From positions 1-64,000 of the forward strand of contig NZ_SDDV01000010.1 of NCBI RefSeq assembly GCF_014773545.1: a stretch of DNA of 64,000 nucleotides, in the 5' to 3' direction. Both the position numbers and the translations under genes were made by a program. Within the stretch, counting starts at the first letter, position 1, and every line of letters starts with the position of its first letter. The notes under the pieces were generated by a model. The model was given only the letters and a program-made list of their open reading frames with translations. It had not been told where the DNA came from and did no database searches. Shown piece after piece: positions 1 through 10,474 of this stretch. The stretch comes from Hydrogenophaga sp. GTDB taxonomy: Bacteria > Pseudomonadota > Gammaproteobacteria > Burkholderiales > Burkholderiaceae_C.

Positions 1-89
1 GGCTGCGCCAAACACCATCTTTTGCAAGCCCTGCATCATGCAAAACGCGGTGGCCATGCTTGCGCACCAGCCACCGCGTCAGCGGTTTA

Positions 90-146
90 GTTCAACTTTG
101 ATTTAAACGGCAAAACGCCGGATACCCACAATCGCTGCCGTTAAAC
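90..146. repeat. Inverted-repeat region upstream of intI, candidate degenerate attI/attC-like site
   Basis: TTTAAACGGCA (102-112) is complementary to TGCCGTTAAA (136-145) with one bulged base. It carries GTTAAAC (140-146) and, on the minus strand, GTTGAAC (96-90), both matching GTTRRRY. Confidence 0.35.
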
Positions 147-170
147 AAAGTCGCCTAGCATCCCAAAAAT

Positions 171-1232
171 GTGTTTGAAATCAAACCTGTAACGCATCAT
201 ACTGGATGCATGAACAGGTTTAACAGATCCGATAAACCCGACTGGGTCCCTCCAAGGTCCGCCCGGCTGCTGGATCAGGTGCGCGAACGGGTTCGCTACC
301 TGCACTACAGCATACAGACCGAGAAGGTTTACGTCTACTGGGCGAAGGCGTTTGTGTTGTGGACGGCACGCAGCGGTGGCGGTTTCCGGCACCCGCGCGA
401 GATGGGGCAGGCGGAAGTTGAAGCTTTTCTGACCATGCTCGCCACCGAAAAGCAGGTCGCGCCGGCCACCCACCGGCAGGCGCTCAACGCGTTGCTGTTT
501 TTGTACCGACAGGTGCTGGGCATGGAGTTGCCGTGGATGCAGCAGATTGGCCGGCCGCCGGAGCGCAAGCGCATCCCGGTGGTGCTGACGGCGCATGAGG
601 TTCAGTCGGTGTTCGGCCTCATGACGGGCACCGAAGGGCTGCTAGCGGCCCTGCTGTATGGCAGCGGGTTGCGTCTGCGCGAGGCGCTGGGCCTGCGCGT
701 CAAGGATGTGGACTTTGACCGCCATGCCATCGTGGTGCGCAGCGGCAAGGGCGACAAGGACCGGGTGGTGATGTTGCCCAAGGCGTTGATCGCTCGGTTG
801 CAGGCGCAGCTGGCCCACGCGCGGGCGGTCTGGGGTCAGGATCGGGCGAGCGGACACAGCGGCGTGTTTTTGCCGCATGCGCTGGAGCGCAAGTACCCTC
901 GGGCGGGCGAGAGCTGGGCGTGGTTCTGGGTCTTCCCGTCGCACAAGCTGTCGGTCGATCCGCAGACGGGCATCGAGCGCCGCCACCACCTGTTTGAGGA
1001 ACGGCTGAACCGGCAACTGAAAAAGGCGGTTCTGCAGGCGGGCATTGCCAAACATGTGTCGGTCCACACCCTGCGCCACTCGTTCGCCACGCACCTGCTG
1101 CAGGCGGGCACCGACATCCGCACGGTGCAAGAACTGCTGGGGCACTCTGACGTGTTTGTCGTCACCTCAGAACCGCAATTGGTCGCGACGGACGGCGCAG
1201 GGTTGCACAACGCACACCACTCCCTCATTTGA
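171..1232 (+). pseudogene. intI: Integron-type tyrosine recombinase (IntI-like), C-terminally truncated
   Basis: ORF with SAM-like N-terminal domain, YGSGLRLREALGLRVKDVDF, an IntI-type insert (LERKYPRAGESWAWFWVFPSHKLSVDPQTGIERRHHLFE) and HTLRHSFATHLLQ...QELLGHSDV. The usual STTMIYTHV tyrosine segment is absent and is replaced by unrelated FVVTSEPQLVATDG. Likely start ATG at about 210. Confidence 0.85.
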
Positions 1233-1249
1233 GCGACTGGAAGTTTTGC

Positions 1250-1618
1250 ATGAAATCGACTCCCCAGCCCGAGGCCGTGCGCCGGCCGCGCCGCCTCGCC
1301 CGCCTTGCCGGGCTGCTCGGCTTGGCCATGCTGCTGCCCCTGAGCAGCATGGCGCAAACCGCGCAAACCACGCCCCCCGCCCCGTCTGCCCTGCAGGTGC
1401 AGGTCTGGGCCGCCAGTTGCATGGCCTGCCACGGACCAGACGGGCGCGCCGAAGGCACCGGCTTGAGAATCGCCGGCATGCCGGCCCAGGAGCATCTGGA
1501 CAAGATGCTGGCCTTTCAAAAAGGCACTCGCAGCGCCACCATCATGCACCGCCACGCCAAAGGCTACAGCGAGCAGGAACTGCGGCTGATTGCCGAATAC
1601 TTCTCCCGCATCAAATAA
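1250..1618 (+). CDS. Class I cytochrome c, probably the cytochrome subunit of flavocytochrome c/sulfide dehydrogenase (FccA-like)
   Basis: Signal-like N-terminus; heme motif CMACH; immediately upstream of an FccB-like remnant. Confidence 0.7.
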   Translation: MKSTPQPEAVRRPRRLARLAGLLGLAMLLPLSSMAQTAQTTPPAPSALQVQVWAASCMACHGPDGRAEGTGLRIAGMPAQEHLDKMLAFQKGTRSATIMHRHAKGYSEQELRLIAEYFSRIK

Positions 1619-1628
1619 AAGCGCCATC

Positions 1629-2662
1629 ATGATCCAGCGACGTCTTGTGCTCCAGCCCGGCCTTGCAGATCACGGTGGTCGAGCCGGCCAGCGCATTCGT
1701 CATGTGCCCGCTGAGCAACCGGGTGCTGCACGGAGGCTTGCACCTGCGCGACATCACACGCTCCTACGCCCGCCTTGTCAGCAACAACCGCCTGCACTGG
1801 GTGCGCGCGCGCGCCGACGGCATCGAGGGCCTGGGCACGGCGGCGCAGCAGGCCGCCGTACCGCACGCATGGAAAGCCGGCCCGCAAACCGAGCAGTTGC
1901 GCAACATGCTGCGCGCCCTGCCCGACCAGGGCGTGGTCGCCATCAGCATCCCCAAAGTACCGTTCAGATGTCCGCCCGGACCGTATGAACGCGCCAGCCT
2001 GATCGCTGACTACCTCAGCACGCGCAAACCGCGCGCCAAGCTGCTGGTGTTCGACGCCAACCCGGAAATTCAGGCCAAAAAAGGCTTGTTTGAATCGGTC
2101 TGGGCCAGTCGCTACAGCAAGCTGATCGAGTACGTGCCCAACGCCGAGCTGAAGGCGGTCGACAGCGTGGCCGGCACGCTGGAATTCGATCTGCAAGGCA
2201 AGGTCAGCGCCCAGGTCATGAACGTGATACCGCCGCAGCGCGCCGGCCAGATCGCCCGCGCCAGCGGCTTGGCCAACGTCGACCAGCGCTGGTGCGGGGT
2301 CGATTTCCTGAGCTATGAATCAACCGCCGCCAAGGGCGTGTACGTGCTGGGCGACTCGATCTCCAGCGCCGGCCGGCCCAAATCGGGCCACATGGCGAAC
2401 CAGCAAGGCAAGGTCTGCGCCGGCGCCATTGCGGCCCTGACCCTGGGCCAGGCGGTGCCGTCCGATCCCATCATTGCCAACACCTGCTACAGCTTTATCT
2501 CGCACAACGAAGTCGTCCACGTGGCGGCGGTGTACCGCTACAACCGCGAGCAAAGGGTGATGGCGGTCGTGCCAGGATCGAGCGGCGTCTCAACCCAACC
2601 GGGCCGAAGCGGTCTACGCCATGTCCTGGGCGACCAACATCCTCAACGACACGCTGGGCTGA
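1629..2662 (+). pseudogene. Flavocytochrome c sulfide dehydrogenase flavoprotein subunit (FccB-like), degraded
   Basis: Conserved blocks ALQITVVEP, PHAWKAGPQT, PFRCPPGPYERAS, VINLIPPQRAG-like (VMNVIPPQRAG) and NTCYSFI. The FAD-binding N-terminus is missing, an internal stretch is missing, and the C-terminus EAVYAMSWATNILNDTLG* is recovered only after a frameshift near 2580. Confidence 0.8.
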
Positions 2663-2690
2663 AGCGGGCCCGCTTGCGTTTGTCGGAATA

Positions 2691-2722
2691 AAAAAACCCG
2701 CAGCATGCTGCGGGTTTTTTTC
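2691..2722. terminator. Bidirectional rho-independent terminator
   Basis: AAAAAAACCCGCAGCATGCTGCGGGTTTTTTT: perfect stem flanked by A and T tracts between convergent genes. Confidence 0.9.
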
Positions 2723-2763
2723 AGGCTAGGGCCACGCAGGCCGAAGCCGCTGGCGTCAAGCGA

Positions 2764-3192
2764 TCAGTAACCGCCGCGACCACCACCACCGCCGCCGCCT
2801 TCACGACGGCCACCACCACCACCGCCGCCGCCGCCGTAGGGACTGCGGAAACCGCCGCCGTCACCACCGCTGCGGCCGCCGCCACCACCAAAGCCGCCGC
2901 CACCGCCGCCACCACCAAAGCCACCGCTGCGGGGTGGGCGAGTCTCCATCGGACGGGCTTCGTTGACCACCAGGCTGCGCCCACCCAGCGATTGGCCGTT
3001 CATGCCTTCGACTGCGGATTGCGCTTCCGAGTCGCTGGCCATTTCGACAAAGCCAAAACCTTTGGAGCGGCCGGTGTCGCGCTCCATCATGACCTTGGCG
3101 CTATTGACAGCGCCGTAGGCGCTGAAAGCCTGCTGCAGATCTTCGTCGCGGACGGTGTATGGCAGATTGCCGACGTACAGTTTGTTGCCCAT
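2764..3192 (-). CDS. RRM-domain RNA-binding protein with glycine-rich C-terminus
   Basis: MGNKLYVGNLPYTVRDEDLQQAF...KGFGFVEM RNP motifs followed by a Gly/Arg-rich tail. Confidence 0.95.
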   Translation of the reverse strand: MGNKLYVGNLPYTVRDEDLQQAFSAYGAVNSAKVMMERDTGRSKGFGFVEMASDSEAQSAVEGMNGQSLGGRSLVVNEARPMETRPPRSGGFGGGGGGGGFGGGGGRSGGDGGGFRSPYGGGGGGGGGRREGGGGGGGRGGY

Positions 3193-3492
3193 TCTTGGGA
3201 CTCCTCAAAACACTGGAAAAAATAGCGAGGCAGCCCCGTTAGCAAACAAACCTGTAGCACGCGAAACCGACCGATCACTTGTCATGCGAGCGCTTAAGTC
3301 ACTCACCCGCCCATTATGCGCGCAAAGCCAGACTATCGGAGATTTTTTTTCAAAACCACCAGCGCTGCGCCGCATCCGCTCTGACCGCTGCCGTCCCGCG
3401 CAGCCGCATCCCTCTGGGTGGTCGAGGCGGTTCAATCTATACTTGCTGCGGCGCCGATAGGTTCCGGCTTGCGGGCGTTTTGGAACTGCCGC

Positions 3493-3617
3493 TAACGGGC
3501 ATGACTTTGAAAGCCACCCCGGCAAATGAAAGTCCTGCCCGTTCTCCCTCACCCCCAACCCCTCTCCCGCATACGGGAGAGGGGAGCGAAGTGAGTCGCG
3601 GCCCGACTTTCACGTTA
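3493..3617. repeat. Modular palindromic repeat, copy 1 (long form)
   Basis: TAACGGGCATGACTTTGAAAG...CCTCTCCCGCATACGGGAGAGGGGAGCGAAGTGAGTCGCGGCCCGACTTTCACGTTA; shares blocks with 10413-10474 and 22680-22743. Confidence 0.9.
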
Positions 3618-3693
3618 ACGAGGTGATTGCCGGTCTTGCTCGTGGCTGCGCCGGGTTTTTGAATATTCGAAGCTGCTCCGCAGAGATAGAGCC

Positions 3694-4878
3694 GTGATCC
3701 CCTGCCTGATTGCCACGCCGCAAACGTTTCGCTTCACCGAGCCGCTGGCGCTGCGCAGCGGCGCCGTGCTGCCCGCCTACGAGTTGGTGGTGGAAACCTA
3801 CGGCACGCTCAACGCCGCGCGCTCCAATGCGGTGCTGATCTGCCATGCGCTCAACGCCTCGCACCACGTGGCCGGCTGTCAGATCGATGCCAGCGGTCAA
3901 GCGCTGGCGCGCAGCGAAGGCTGGTGGAACAACATGATCGGGCCTGGCAAACCGGTCGACACCGAGCGCTACTTCGTCATCGGCGTCAACAACCTGGGTT
4001 CGTGTTTCGGCTCCACCGGCCCGACGCACCACAACCCAGCCACCGGCCAACCCTGGGGCGCTGATTTTCCCGTGCTCACGGTGGAAGACTGGGTGCAGGC
4101 GCAGGCGCGCCTGCTCGACGCCATGGGCATTCAGACGCTGGCCGCCGTCATGGGCGGCAGCCTGGGCGGCATGCAGGCCTTGAGCTGGACCCTGCAATAC
4201 CCCCATCGTGTGCGCCACGCCGTGGTGATCGCCAGCGCGCCCAACCTGACGGCGGAAAACATCGCTTTCAACGAGGTGGCGCGGCGCGCCATCGTGACCG
4301 ATCCAGACTTTCACGCCGGCCACTACCTCAAACACCACACCCTGCCACGGCGCGGCCTGCGCATTGCTCGCATGATCGGCCATATCACGTATTTGAGCGA
4401 TGACGTGATGAATGAAAAATTCGGTCGCAGCCTACAGCCGCGCGCGGGGGAGGACAGCACCCGTGCCGCCGAACTCGCCTACCGCTATTGCACCCAGGAA
4501 GTGGAATTCCAGATCGAGAGCTACCTGCGCCACCAGGGCGACAAGTTCAGCGCGTATTTCGACGCCAACACCTATTTGCTGATCACACGCGCGCTGGATT
4601 ATTTCGACCCGGCGCGCGCGTACGGCGGCAGTCTGCGTGCGGCGCTGGCACGCGCGCAGGCCAGTTTTTTGCTCGTCAGCTTCAGCACCGACTGGCGCTT
4701 CTCGCCCGCACGCAGCCGCGAAATCGTACAGGCGCTGATGGAAAACGGCCGCAACGTCAGCTACGCCGAAATCGATGCACCGCATGGGCACGACGCCTTC
4801 TTGCTCGACGACCCCCGCTACCACCAGCTGGTGCGGTGCTACTTCCAACGCAGCGTAGCGCAAGAGGTGGCGGCATGA
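3694..4878 (+). CDS. metX: Homoserine O-acetyltransferase
   Basis: Alpha/beta hydrolase acyltransferase with [22 protein letters not shown] and GHDAFL motifs; followed by metW. Confidence 0.95.
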   Translation: MIPCLIATPQTFRFTEPLALRSGAVLPAYELVVETYGTLNAARSNAVLICHALNASHHVAGCQIDASGQALARSEGWWNNMIGPGKPVDTERYFVIGVNNLGSCFGSTGPTHHNPATGQPWGADFPVLTVEDWVQAQARLLDAMGIQTLAAVMGGSLGGMQALSWTLQYPHRVRHAVVIASAPNLTAENIAFNEVARRAIVTDPDFHAGHYLKHHTLPRRGLRIARMIGHITYLSDDVMNEKFGRSLQPRAGEDSTRAAELAYRYCTQEVEFQIESYLRHQGDKFSAYFDANTYLLITRALDYFDPARAYGGSLRAALARAQASFLLVSFSTDWRFSPARSREIVQALMENGRNVSYAEIDAPHGHDAFLLDDPRYHQLVRCYFQRSVAQEVAA

Positions 4879-5456
4879 GCGAACAAGCCATCATGGCTTC
4901 GATTGCCCGCCTGGTGCCGCGCGGCGCGCGCGTGCTCGACCTGGGCTGTGGAGACGGCGCGCTGCTGGCGCTGCTGCGCGAGCAGCGCGGCTGCAGCGGC
5001 TACGGCGTCGAGATCGACGATGCCAAGGTGCTGGCCTGCGTCAAGCGCGGTGTCAACGTACTGCAACTCAACCTGGAAGGTGGTTTGAGCCTGTTTGGCG
5101 ACGACGCCTTCGACGTGGTGCTGCAAATCGACACCCTACAGCACCTGCGCAACGCACAGATCATGCTGCGCGAGACCGCGCGCGTGGGCCGCCTGGGCAT
5201 CGTCGCCTTTCCCAACTTCGCCCACTGGCCCAACCGGCTGCACGTGCTGCAGGGCCGTATGCCGGTGACCAAGCGGCTGCCCTACCAGTGGTACGACACG
5301 CCCAACATCCGAGTCGGCACCTACGCCGACTTCGAGTTGCTGGCGCGGCGCAATGGGCTGACCATAGAAGACAGCTTCGGCCTGCACGAAGGCCGTGAAG
5401 TTCGCCGCCTGCCCAACCTGCTGGCCAGCACGGCGGTGTTTCGCCTGTCGCGCTGA
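4875..5456 (+). CDS. metW: Methionine biosynthesis protein MetW
   Basis: [34 protein letters not shown]...; 4-nt overlap with metX. Confidence 0.95.
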   Translation: MSEQAIMASIARLVPRGARVLDLGCGDGALLALLREQRGCSGYGVEIDDAKVLACVKRGVNVLQLNLEGGLSLFGDDAFDVVLQIDTLQHLRNAQIMLRETARVGRLGIVAFPNFAHWPNRLHVLQGRMPVTKRLPYQWYDTPNIRVGTYADFELLARRNGLTIEDSFGLHEGREVRRLPNLLASTAVFRLSR

Positions 5457-5642
5457 ACCAATCCAGCGGCGCAGCAAGGGCGGCACGAACTCCTGAATCA
5501 GACTGGAAAACACGGCTTACTTCGCGCTCAAGACGGCCTTGATCGGTCCGATATTCTTGGAAGAGAAAATGGTTTTCTCTTCGTTGTCTTGGCGCGCAGG
5601 GGCGGCCGGGGCGGTCGGGCATCATTTTCCAGGGCCACGGGC

Positions 5643-7397
5643 ATGACATCGAGCTTCGTATTTGGCATCGCCGGGCGACTGCTGTCGGTTGGCATCGCCA
5701 TCACCTTGGGGCTGGCCGCCTTGGCGGTGCTGGCGTACGTCAACCTCAACCAGGCCGCCCGCGTAGCGGCCTTCACCGAACAGCAGCGCGTGCCCCAGTT
5801 GCGTGCGGTCGACGACATCGAATTCAATATCGCTCGCACCGGGGGGGAGTTGCGCCACGCCATGCTGGCGCGCACGCCACAGGAAATGACTGAGGCACTG
5901 ACCGACATCAGGCGGATACGGCAAACCGTCGGCGAGCTGCTCCAGGCTTATGAATTGCGTCTGAACTCGGGTGCGAGCCAGCTGCATTTTGAGCGGCTAA
6001 GGCCACGCAGCGAAGCGTTCTGGCGGGTGGTCGACGCCAATATCGCACTGATCGAACAAGGACAGCGCGACGAGGCCTTCGGCCACCTGGTGCAGGCCTT
6101 GGTGCCGGCGCGCAACGCCTTGCTGGCCGAGCTGGCGCAGGGTGCGCAGATCGAGGCACAAGGGCTGACGGCCGACATGGCCCAGATCCAGCGCGACATG
6201 CGCAACACCTCCAAGCTGCTTGCCCTGCTGGCGCTGATGATCGGGCTGGCGCTGCTGGCACTTTCCTGGCGCGTGGCCGCGCTATTGCGCCGGCGCGTGG
6301 CAGCGGCACGGGCCGTGGCCGAGCGGGTGCGCAACGGCGACCTGAGCACCCCGATTGCCGATGGGGCGCAGGACGAATTCATGCCGCTGCTGGCGGCCCT
6401 GCGCGACATGCAAACGGCGCTGACGGCGGTGGTTGTCGACGTGCGCCGCAGCGCCGAAGGGGTGGCGGCGGCCAGCGCCCAAATCGAGCGCGGCAACACA
6501 GACCTGTCTCAGCGCACCGAACAGCAAGCCGCCGCGCTGGAACAAACCTCTGCCTCCATGACACAACTGGGCTGCACGGCGCGCCAAAATGCCGACCATG
6601 CGCGCCAGGCCAGCCAGCTCGCCGCCAGCGCCAGCGCCGTCGCGGTGCAAGGTGGCGTGGTGGTCGGGCAGGTGGTGCAGACCATGCACGATATCAACAC
6701 CAGCAGCCGCAAGATCAGCGACATCATAGGCGTCATCGATGGCATTGCGTTCCAGACCAACATTCTGGCTCTCAACGCCGCGGTCGAGGCCGCGCGGGCG
6801 GGCGAGCAGGGCCGGGGATTTGCGGTGGTGGCCGCTGAAGTGCGCCATCTGGCGCAGCGCAGCGCCGAGGCCGCGCGCGAAATCAAAGGGCTCATAGGAG
6901 CCAGCGTGCAGCGCGTCGAACAGGGCAGCCAACTGGTCAATCAAGCCGGCTCGACCATGCAGGAGATTGTGCAATCGATCCAGCGCGTGACCGATATCGT
7001 GGGTGAAATCAGCAGTTCCAGCGCCGAACAAAATACCGGGGTCGCACAGGTCAGCGAGGCGGTGGCTCAGATGGACCAAAGCACGCAGCAAAACGCTGCC
7101 CTGGTGCAAGAGAGCGCAAGCGCCGCCTCCAGCCTGCGTCAACAGGCGCAGCAACTGGTGCAGACCGTCGGCGTGTTCAAGCTGCCAGGCGCAGCAGGCG
7201 CGAGCGCCGCTCAGGCACCGGCCACGTACCCGACGGCGCCACCGGCGCGCGGGCGCAGCAGCACAGTGCACAAAGCCGTCTACGCGCCCGCCCACGCGGG
7301 CCGCAAGGTCAGCGGCGATCAGGCCTCGAGTCGACCGACGTCGGCAGCGGCCGCTGCGCCACAGCGAAGCGGCACCGACGACTGGGAAAGTTTTTAA
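5643..7397 (+). CDS. Methyl-accepting chemotaxis protein with C-terminal DWESF pentapeptide
   Basis: TM segments, HAMP region, signalling hairpin [44 protein letters not shown]. Confidence 0.95.
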   Translation: MTSSFVFGIAGRLLSVGIAITLGLAALAVLAYVNLNQAARVAAFTEQQRVPQLRAVDDIEFNIARTGGELRHAMLARTPQEMTEALTDIRRIRQTVGELLQAYELRLNSGASQLHFERLRPRSEAFWRVVDANIALIEQGQRDEAFGHLVQALVPARNALLAELAQGAQIEAQGLTADMAQIQRDMRNTSKLLALLALMIGLALLALSWRVAALLRRRVAAARAVAERVRNGDLSTPIADGAQDEFMPLLAALRDMQTALTAVVVDVRRSAEGVAAASAQIERGNTDLSQRTEQQAAALEQTSASMTQLGCTARQNADHARQASQLAASASAVAVQGGVVVGQVVQTMHDINTSSRKISDIIGVIDGIAFQTNILALNAAVEAARAGEQGRGFAVVAAEVRHLAQRSAEAAREIKGLIGASVQRVEQGSQLVNQAGSTMQEIVQSIQRVTDIVGEISSSSAEQNTGVAQVSEAVAQMDQSTQQNAALVQESASAASSLRQQAQQLVQTVGVFKLPGAAGASAAQAPATYPTAPPARGRSSTVHKAVYAPAHAGRKVSGDQASSRPTSAAAAAPQRSGTDDWESF

Positions 7398-7421
7398 GGC
7401 CCAAGCCCTCCGGAACACAGA

Positions 7422-7943
7422 ATGAACGCATCAAGCCGATCGACCCAGTTGGCGCAAGCCGCCAACACCAGCAGCAACACCGCGCGCACCGAACTACTCA
7501 CCTTTTGCCTCGGTGCGGAGGAGTACGGCATCGACATTTTGCGCGTGCAGGAAATTCGCTCCTACGAAGAGCCGACACGGATTGCCCATGCGCCGGCCTT
7601 CATCAAAGGCGTTGTCAACCTGCGCGGGGTGATCGTTCCGGTGGTCGACCTGCGCCTCAAGCTCGGTTGCCAGCAGGTCGAATACAACGCTTTCACAGTC
7701 GTGATCGTGCTCAACCTGCGCGGGCGCGTGATCGGCGCGGTGGTCGACTCGGTGTCGGACGTGCTGCACATCCCGCCCGAGCACATCAAACCCGCGCCTG
7801 AGCTCAACGCCATGGTGGACACCAGCTTCATCACCGGCATTGCCAGCGTGGGCGAGCGCATGCTCATTCTCATGAACATCGAGGCGCTGATGTCGAGCGC
7901 CGACATGGGGCTGATCGACGCCGCCCCGGCCCTGACTGCCTGA
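7422..7943 (+). CDS. cheW: Chemotaxis coupling protein CheW
   Basis: [23 protein letters not shown]...[19 protein letters not shown]. Confidence 0.95.
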   Translation: MNASSRSTQLAQAANTSSNTARTELLTFCLGAEEYGIDILRVQEIRSYEEPTRIAHAPAFIKGVVNLRGVIVPVVDLRLKLGCQQVEYNAFTVVIVLNLRGRVIGAVVDSVSDVLHIPPEHIKPAPELNAMVDTSFITGIASVGERMLILMNIEALMSSADMGLIDAAPALTA

Positions 7944-7948
7944 CGACC

Positions 7949-9529
7949 ATGCAATACCTGATGCGACAATTTTCCATCCGCACCCGCATGTTGGGTGCAG
8001 TCGGCGTGGTTTTGCTGCTGCTGCTGCTCATTGGTGGTGCCGGCCTGTGGGGCCTGATGCGCATGCAAGCAATGAGTGCGCAGTTCTCCGAGCGCGCCTT
8101 CGGAGCCGCCGTGACGCTTGTGCGCCTGCAAGTGGCGCTGGGCGATCTGGGGCGCTTCGAAAAAGACATGGTGATTGCGTATGCAACCCCGGCCGATGTG
8201 CGGCGCGCCCAGGCCGGTTGGCAGACGGCGCACGAGTCGGCGCAGCGTCAACTCGAACAGGTGTTCGTCGGCACCGAGCTGCAAGACAGCGACCTGGTGC
8301 GCGCCATGCAGCAGCAATTGGCCGCTTACGCCGCCGCCGTGCATCCGGTGGCGCACCAACTCATCGCCAGCGGCTACGAAACCGCCAGCGTGGCCAACCG
8401 CATGCTGGGCGGTGCGCACAGCCAGTTCGACGCCCTGCGGGCAAACATCGAGCGGGCGCAAGACGCGCTGACGGCGCAGGCAGATCGACTCAGGCAAAAC
8501 GAAGCCGCCATCAGCCAGCAAACCCGGTGGCTGTTTGGTTTGGCCGTGGCCTTGGCCGCGCTGCTGGTGCTGCCCACCACGCTGATCAATATGCGCAGCA
8601 TTTGCCGGCCGCTGGAAAAAGCGCAGCGTCTGGCCCAGGCCATCGCACAAGGCGATTTGACGCAAGCGGTGCGGGTCGATGGACGCGACGAGTTGACCAG
8701 CCTGATGCGCGCGCTCGACGGCATGCAGGCCGCGCTGGCCCACATCGTGGGCGAGGTGCGCAACGGCACCGAGAGCATGGGCAGCGCCAGCACGCAAATT
8801 GCCAGCGGGAATCAGGACTTGTCGAATCGGACCGAACAGACCGCTCATCGGCTGCAACAAACCGCCGCCAGCTTAGCGCAGCTCACCAGCACGGTGCGTC
8901 AGAGCAGCGAATCGGCGCACCAGGCCGTGCAAATGGCACAGAGCAACGCCGACACGGCCGCACGCGGCGGCCAAGTGGTCGCACAGGTCGTCAGCACCAT
9001 GGACGAAATCAACCACAGCAGCCAGAAAATCGGCGACATCGTCGGTGTGATCGACAGCATTGCCTTTCAGACCAATATCCTCGCGCTCAACGCCGCCGTC
9101 GAGGCCGCGCGCGCAGGAGAACACGGCCGCGGCTTTGCCGTCGTCGCCACCGAGGTGCGCAACCTGGCGCAACGCAGCGCGCAGGCGGCCAAAGAAATCA
9201 AGGGCCTGATCGAAGCCAGCATGGAAAAGGTGGGGAACGGCTCGCAACTGGTGGCCCAGGCCGGCAGCACCATCGGAGAAATCGTGACCAAGGCCAAGCA
9301 GGTCTCGGCCTTCATCAACGACATCACGACCGCTGCTCGCGAACAATCGCAGGAGATTGAACAGGTCAACACGGCGGTCACACAGCTCGATCAGATGACG
9401 CAGCAAAACGCCGCGCTGGTCGAGCAAAGCGCGGCCGCTGCCGCCAGCCTGCGCGATCAGGCCGGCCGTCTGGCCGAGCTGGTGCGGGTGTTTCGCCTGC
9501 CCGGCCCCGGCAGCGAACAAGCCACCTGA
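7949..9529 (+). CDS. Methyl-accepting chemotaxis protein
   Basis: Signalling hairpin [51 protein letters not shown]. Confidence 0.95.
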   Translation: MQYLMRQFSIRTRMLGAVGVVLLLLLLIGGAGLWGLMRMQAMSAQFSERAFGAAVTLVRLQVALGDLGRFEKDMVIAYATPADVRRAQAGWQTAHESAQRQLEQVFVGTELQDSDLVRAMQQQLAAYAAAVHPVAHQLIASGYETASVANRMLGGAHSQFDALRANIERAQDALTAQADRLRQNEAAISQQTRWLFGLAVALAALLVLPTTLINMRSICRPLEKAQRLAQAIAQGDLTQAVRVDGRDELTSLMRALDGMQAALAHIVGEVRNGTESMGSASTQIASGNQDLSNRTEQTAHRLQQTAASLAQLTSTVRQSSESAHQAVQMAQSNADTAARGGQVVAQVVSTMDEINHSSQKIGDIVGVIDSIAFQTNILALNAAVEAARAGEHGRGFAVVATEVRNLAQRSAQAAKEIKGLIEASMEKVGNGSQLVAQAGSTIGEIVTKAKQVSAFINDITTAAREQSQEIEQVNTAVTQLDQMTQQNAALVEQSAAAAASLRDQAGRLAELVRVFRLPGPGSEQAT

Positions 9530-9560
9530 GCGCGGGCACATTCAGCCGTCGAACGCGCAT

Positions 9561-10415
9561 ATGTCTGACAGCACGCACAACTCCTTCATCCTCATCGACG
9601 GTGTTGCGCTGGCGCTGTATGACTGGCCGCTGCCCCTGCGGGTGCGACCGCGTGCGGTTGTCTTGATTGTGCATGGCTTGGGTGAGCACGCCGGGCGCTA
9701 CGTGGCGCTGGCCCAGCGCCTCAACGACTGGGGTTTTTGCGTGCGCGCCTACGACCAGCGCGGCCACGGTGAATCCAACGGAGCACGCGGCGTGCTGGCT
9801 GCCGACAACATCTTGCTGCAAGACTTGGGCGAGGTACTGCGCGAGACGCGGGCGCAACTGTCGCAGCCCTGGTCTTGTCCGCTGATTCTGCTGGGGCATA
9901 GCATGGGCGGCCTGGTGGCAGCGGCCCTGGTCGAGCGCCAACCAAGCGCAGTCGACGCACTGGTGTTGTCCTCACCCGCCTTGGATCTGGGCCTGGGTGC
10001 GTGGCAAAAATTCATGCTCAGTCTGCGCTACCGACTGGCCCCCGATCTGACGCTGTCCAGTCGACTCGATCCGAGCAAAATTTCACACGCTCCGGCCGTG
10101 TTTGAGGCTTACCGCAACGACGAGCTGGTACACCGCCGCGTGTCAGCCCGGCTGCTGCGCTTCATGGAGCGGGCCGGTGCACGCGTGCTGGCGGCCGCGC
10201 CGAACTGGCGCACGCCCACTTTGTTGCTGTACGCCGGTGCCGACGAGCTGGTACGCCCGGCTGGCAGCCGGGCCTTTGCCGCGGCCGCTCCGGGTCATCA
10301 GGTGCGCAGCCATTGCTTCGAGCAGATGTATCACGAAGTTTTCAACGAAACCGATCCATCAGATGTCTATGCCGCGCTCATCGTCTGGCTCGATCAACTG
10401 ATCCCGCGCCGCTAA
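9561..10415 (+). CDS. Alpha/beta hydrolase, lysophospholipase/monoacylglycerol lipase-like
   Basis: VLIVHGLGEHAGRY, GHSMGG nucleophile elbow. Confidence 0.85.
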   Translation: MSDSTHNSFILIDGVALALYDWPLPLRVRPRAVVLIVHGLGEHAGRYVALAQRLNDWGFCVRAYDQRGHGESNGARGVLAADNILLQDLGEVLRETRAQLSQPWSCPLILLGHSMGGLVAAALVERQPSAVDALVLSSPALDLGLGAWQKFMLSLRYRLAPDLTLSSRLDPSKISHAPAVFEAYRNDELVHRRVSARLLRFMERAGARVLAAAPNWRTPTLLLYAGADELVRPAGSRAFAAAAPGHQVRSHCFEQMYHEVFNETDPSDVYAALIVWLDQLIPRR

Positions 10416-10474
10416 CCCCTCTGCCGCACGCGGGAGAGGGGAGCGAAGTGAGTCGCGGCCCGACTCTCACGTTA
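10413..10474. repeat. Modular palindromic repeat, copy 2 (short form)
   Basis: TAACCCCTCTGCCGCACGCGGGAGAGGGGAGCGAAGTGAGTCGCGGCCCGACTCTCACGTTA. Confidence 0.9.

Noticed and set aside
181-206. Possible LexA (SOS) box in the intI promoter starting at CTGTAACGCATC
   Set aside because: The second half does not match ACAG at the required spacing, so the CTGT-N8-ACAG consensus fails.
8047-9360. 437-aa ORF overlapping the second MCP in another frame
   Set aside because: Arg/Ala/Gly-rich shadow frame of the MCP coding sequence.
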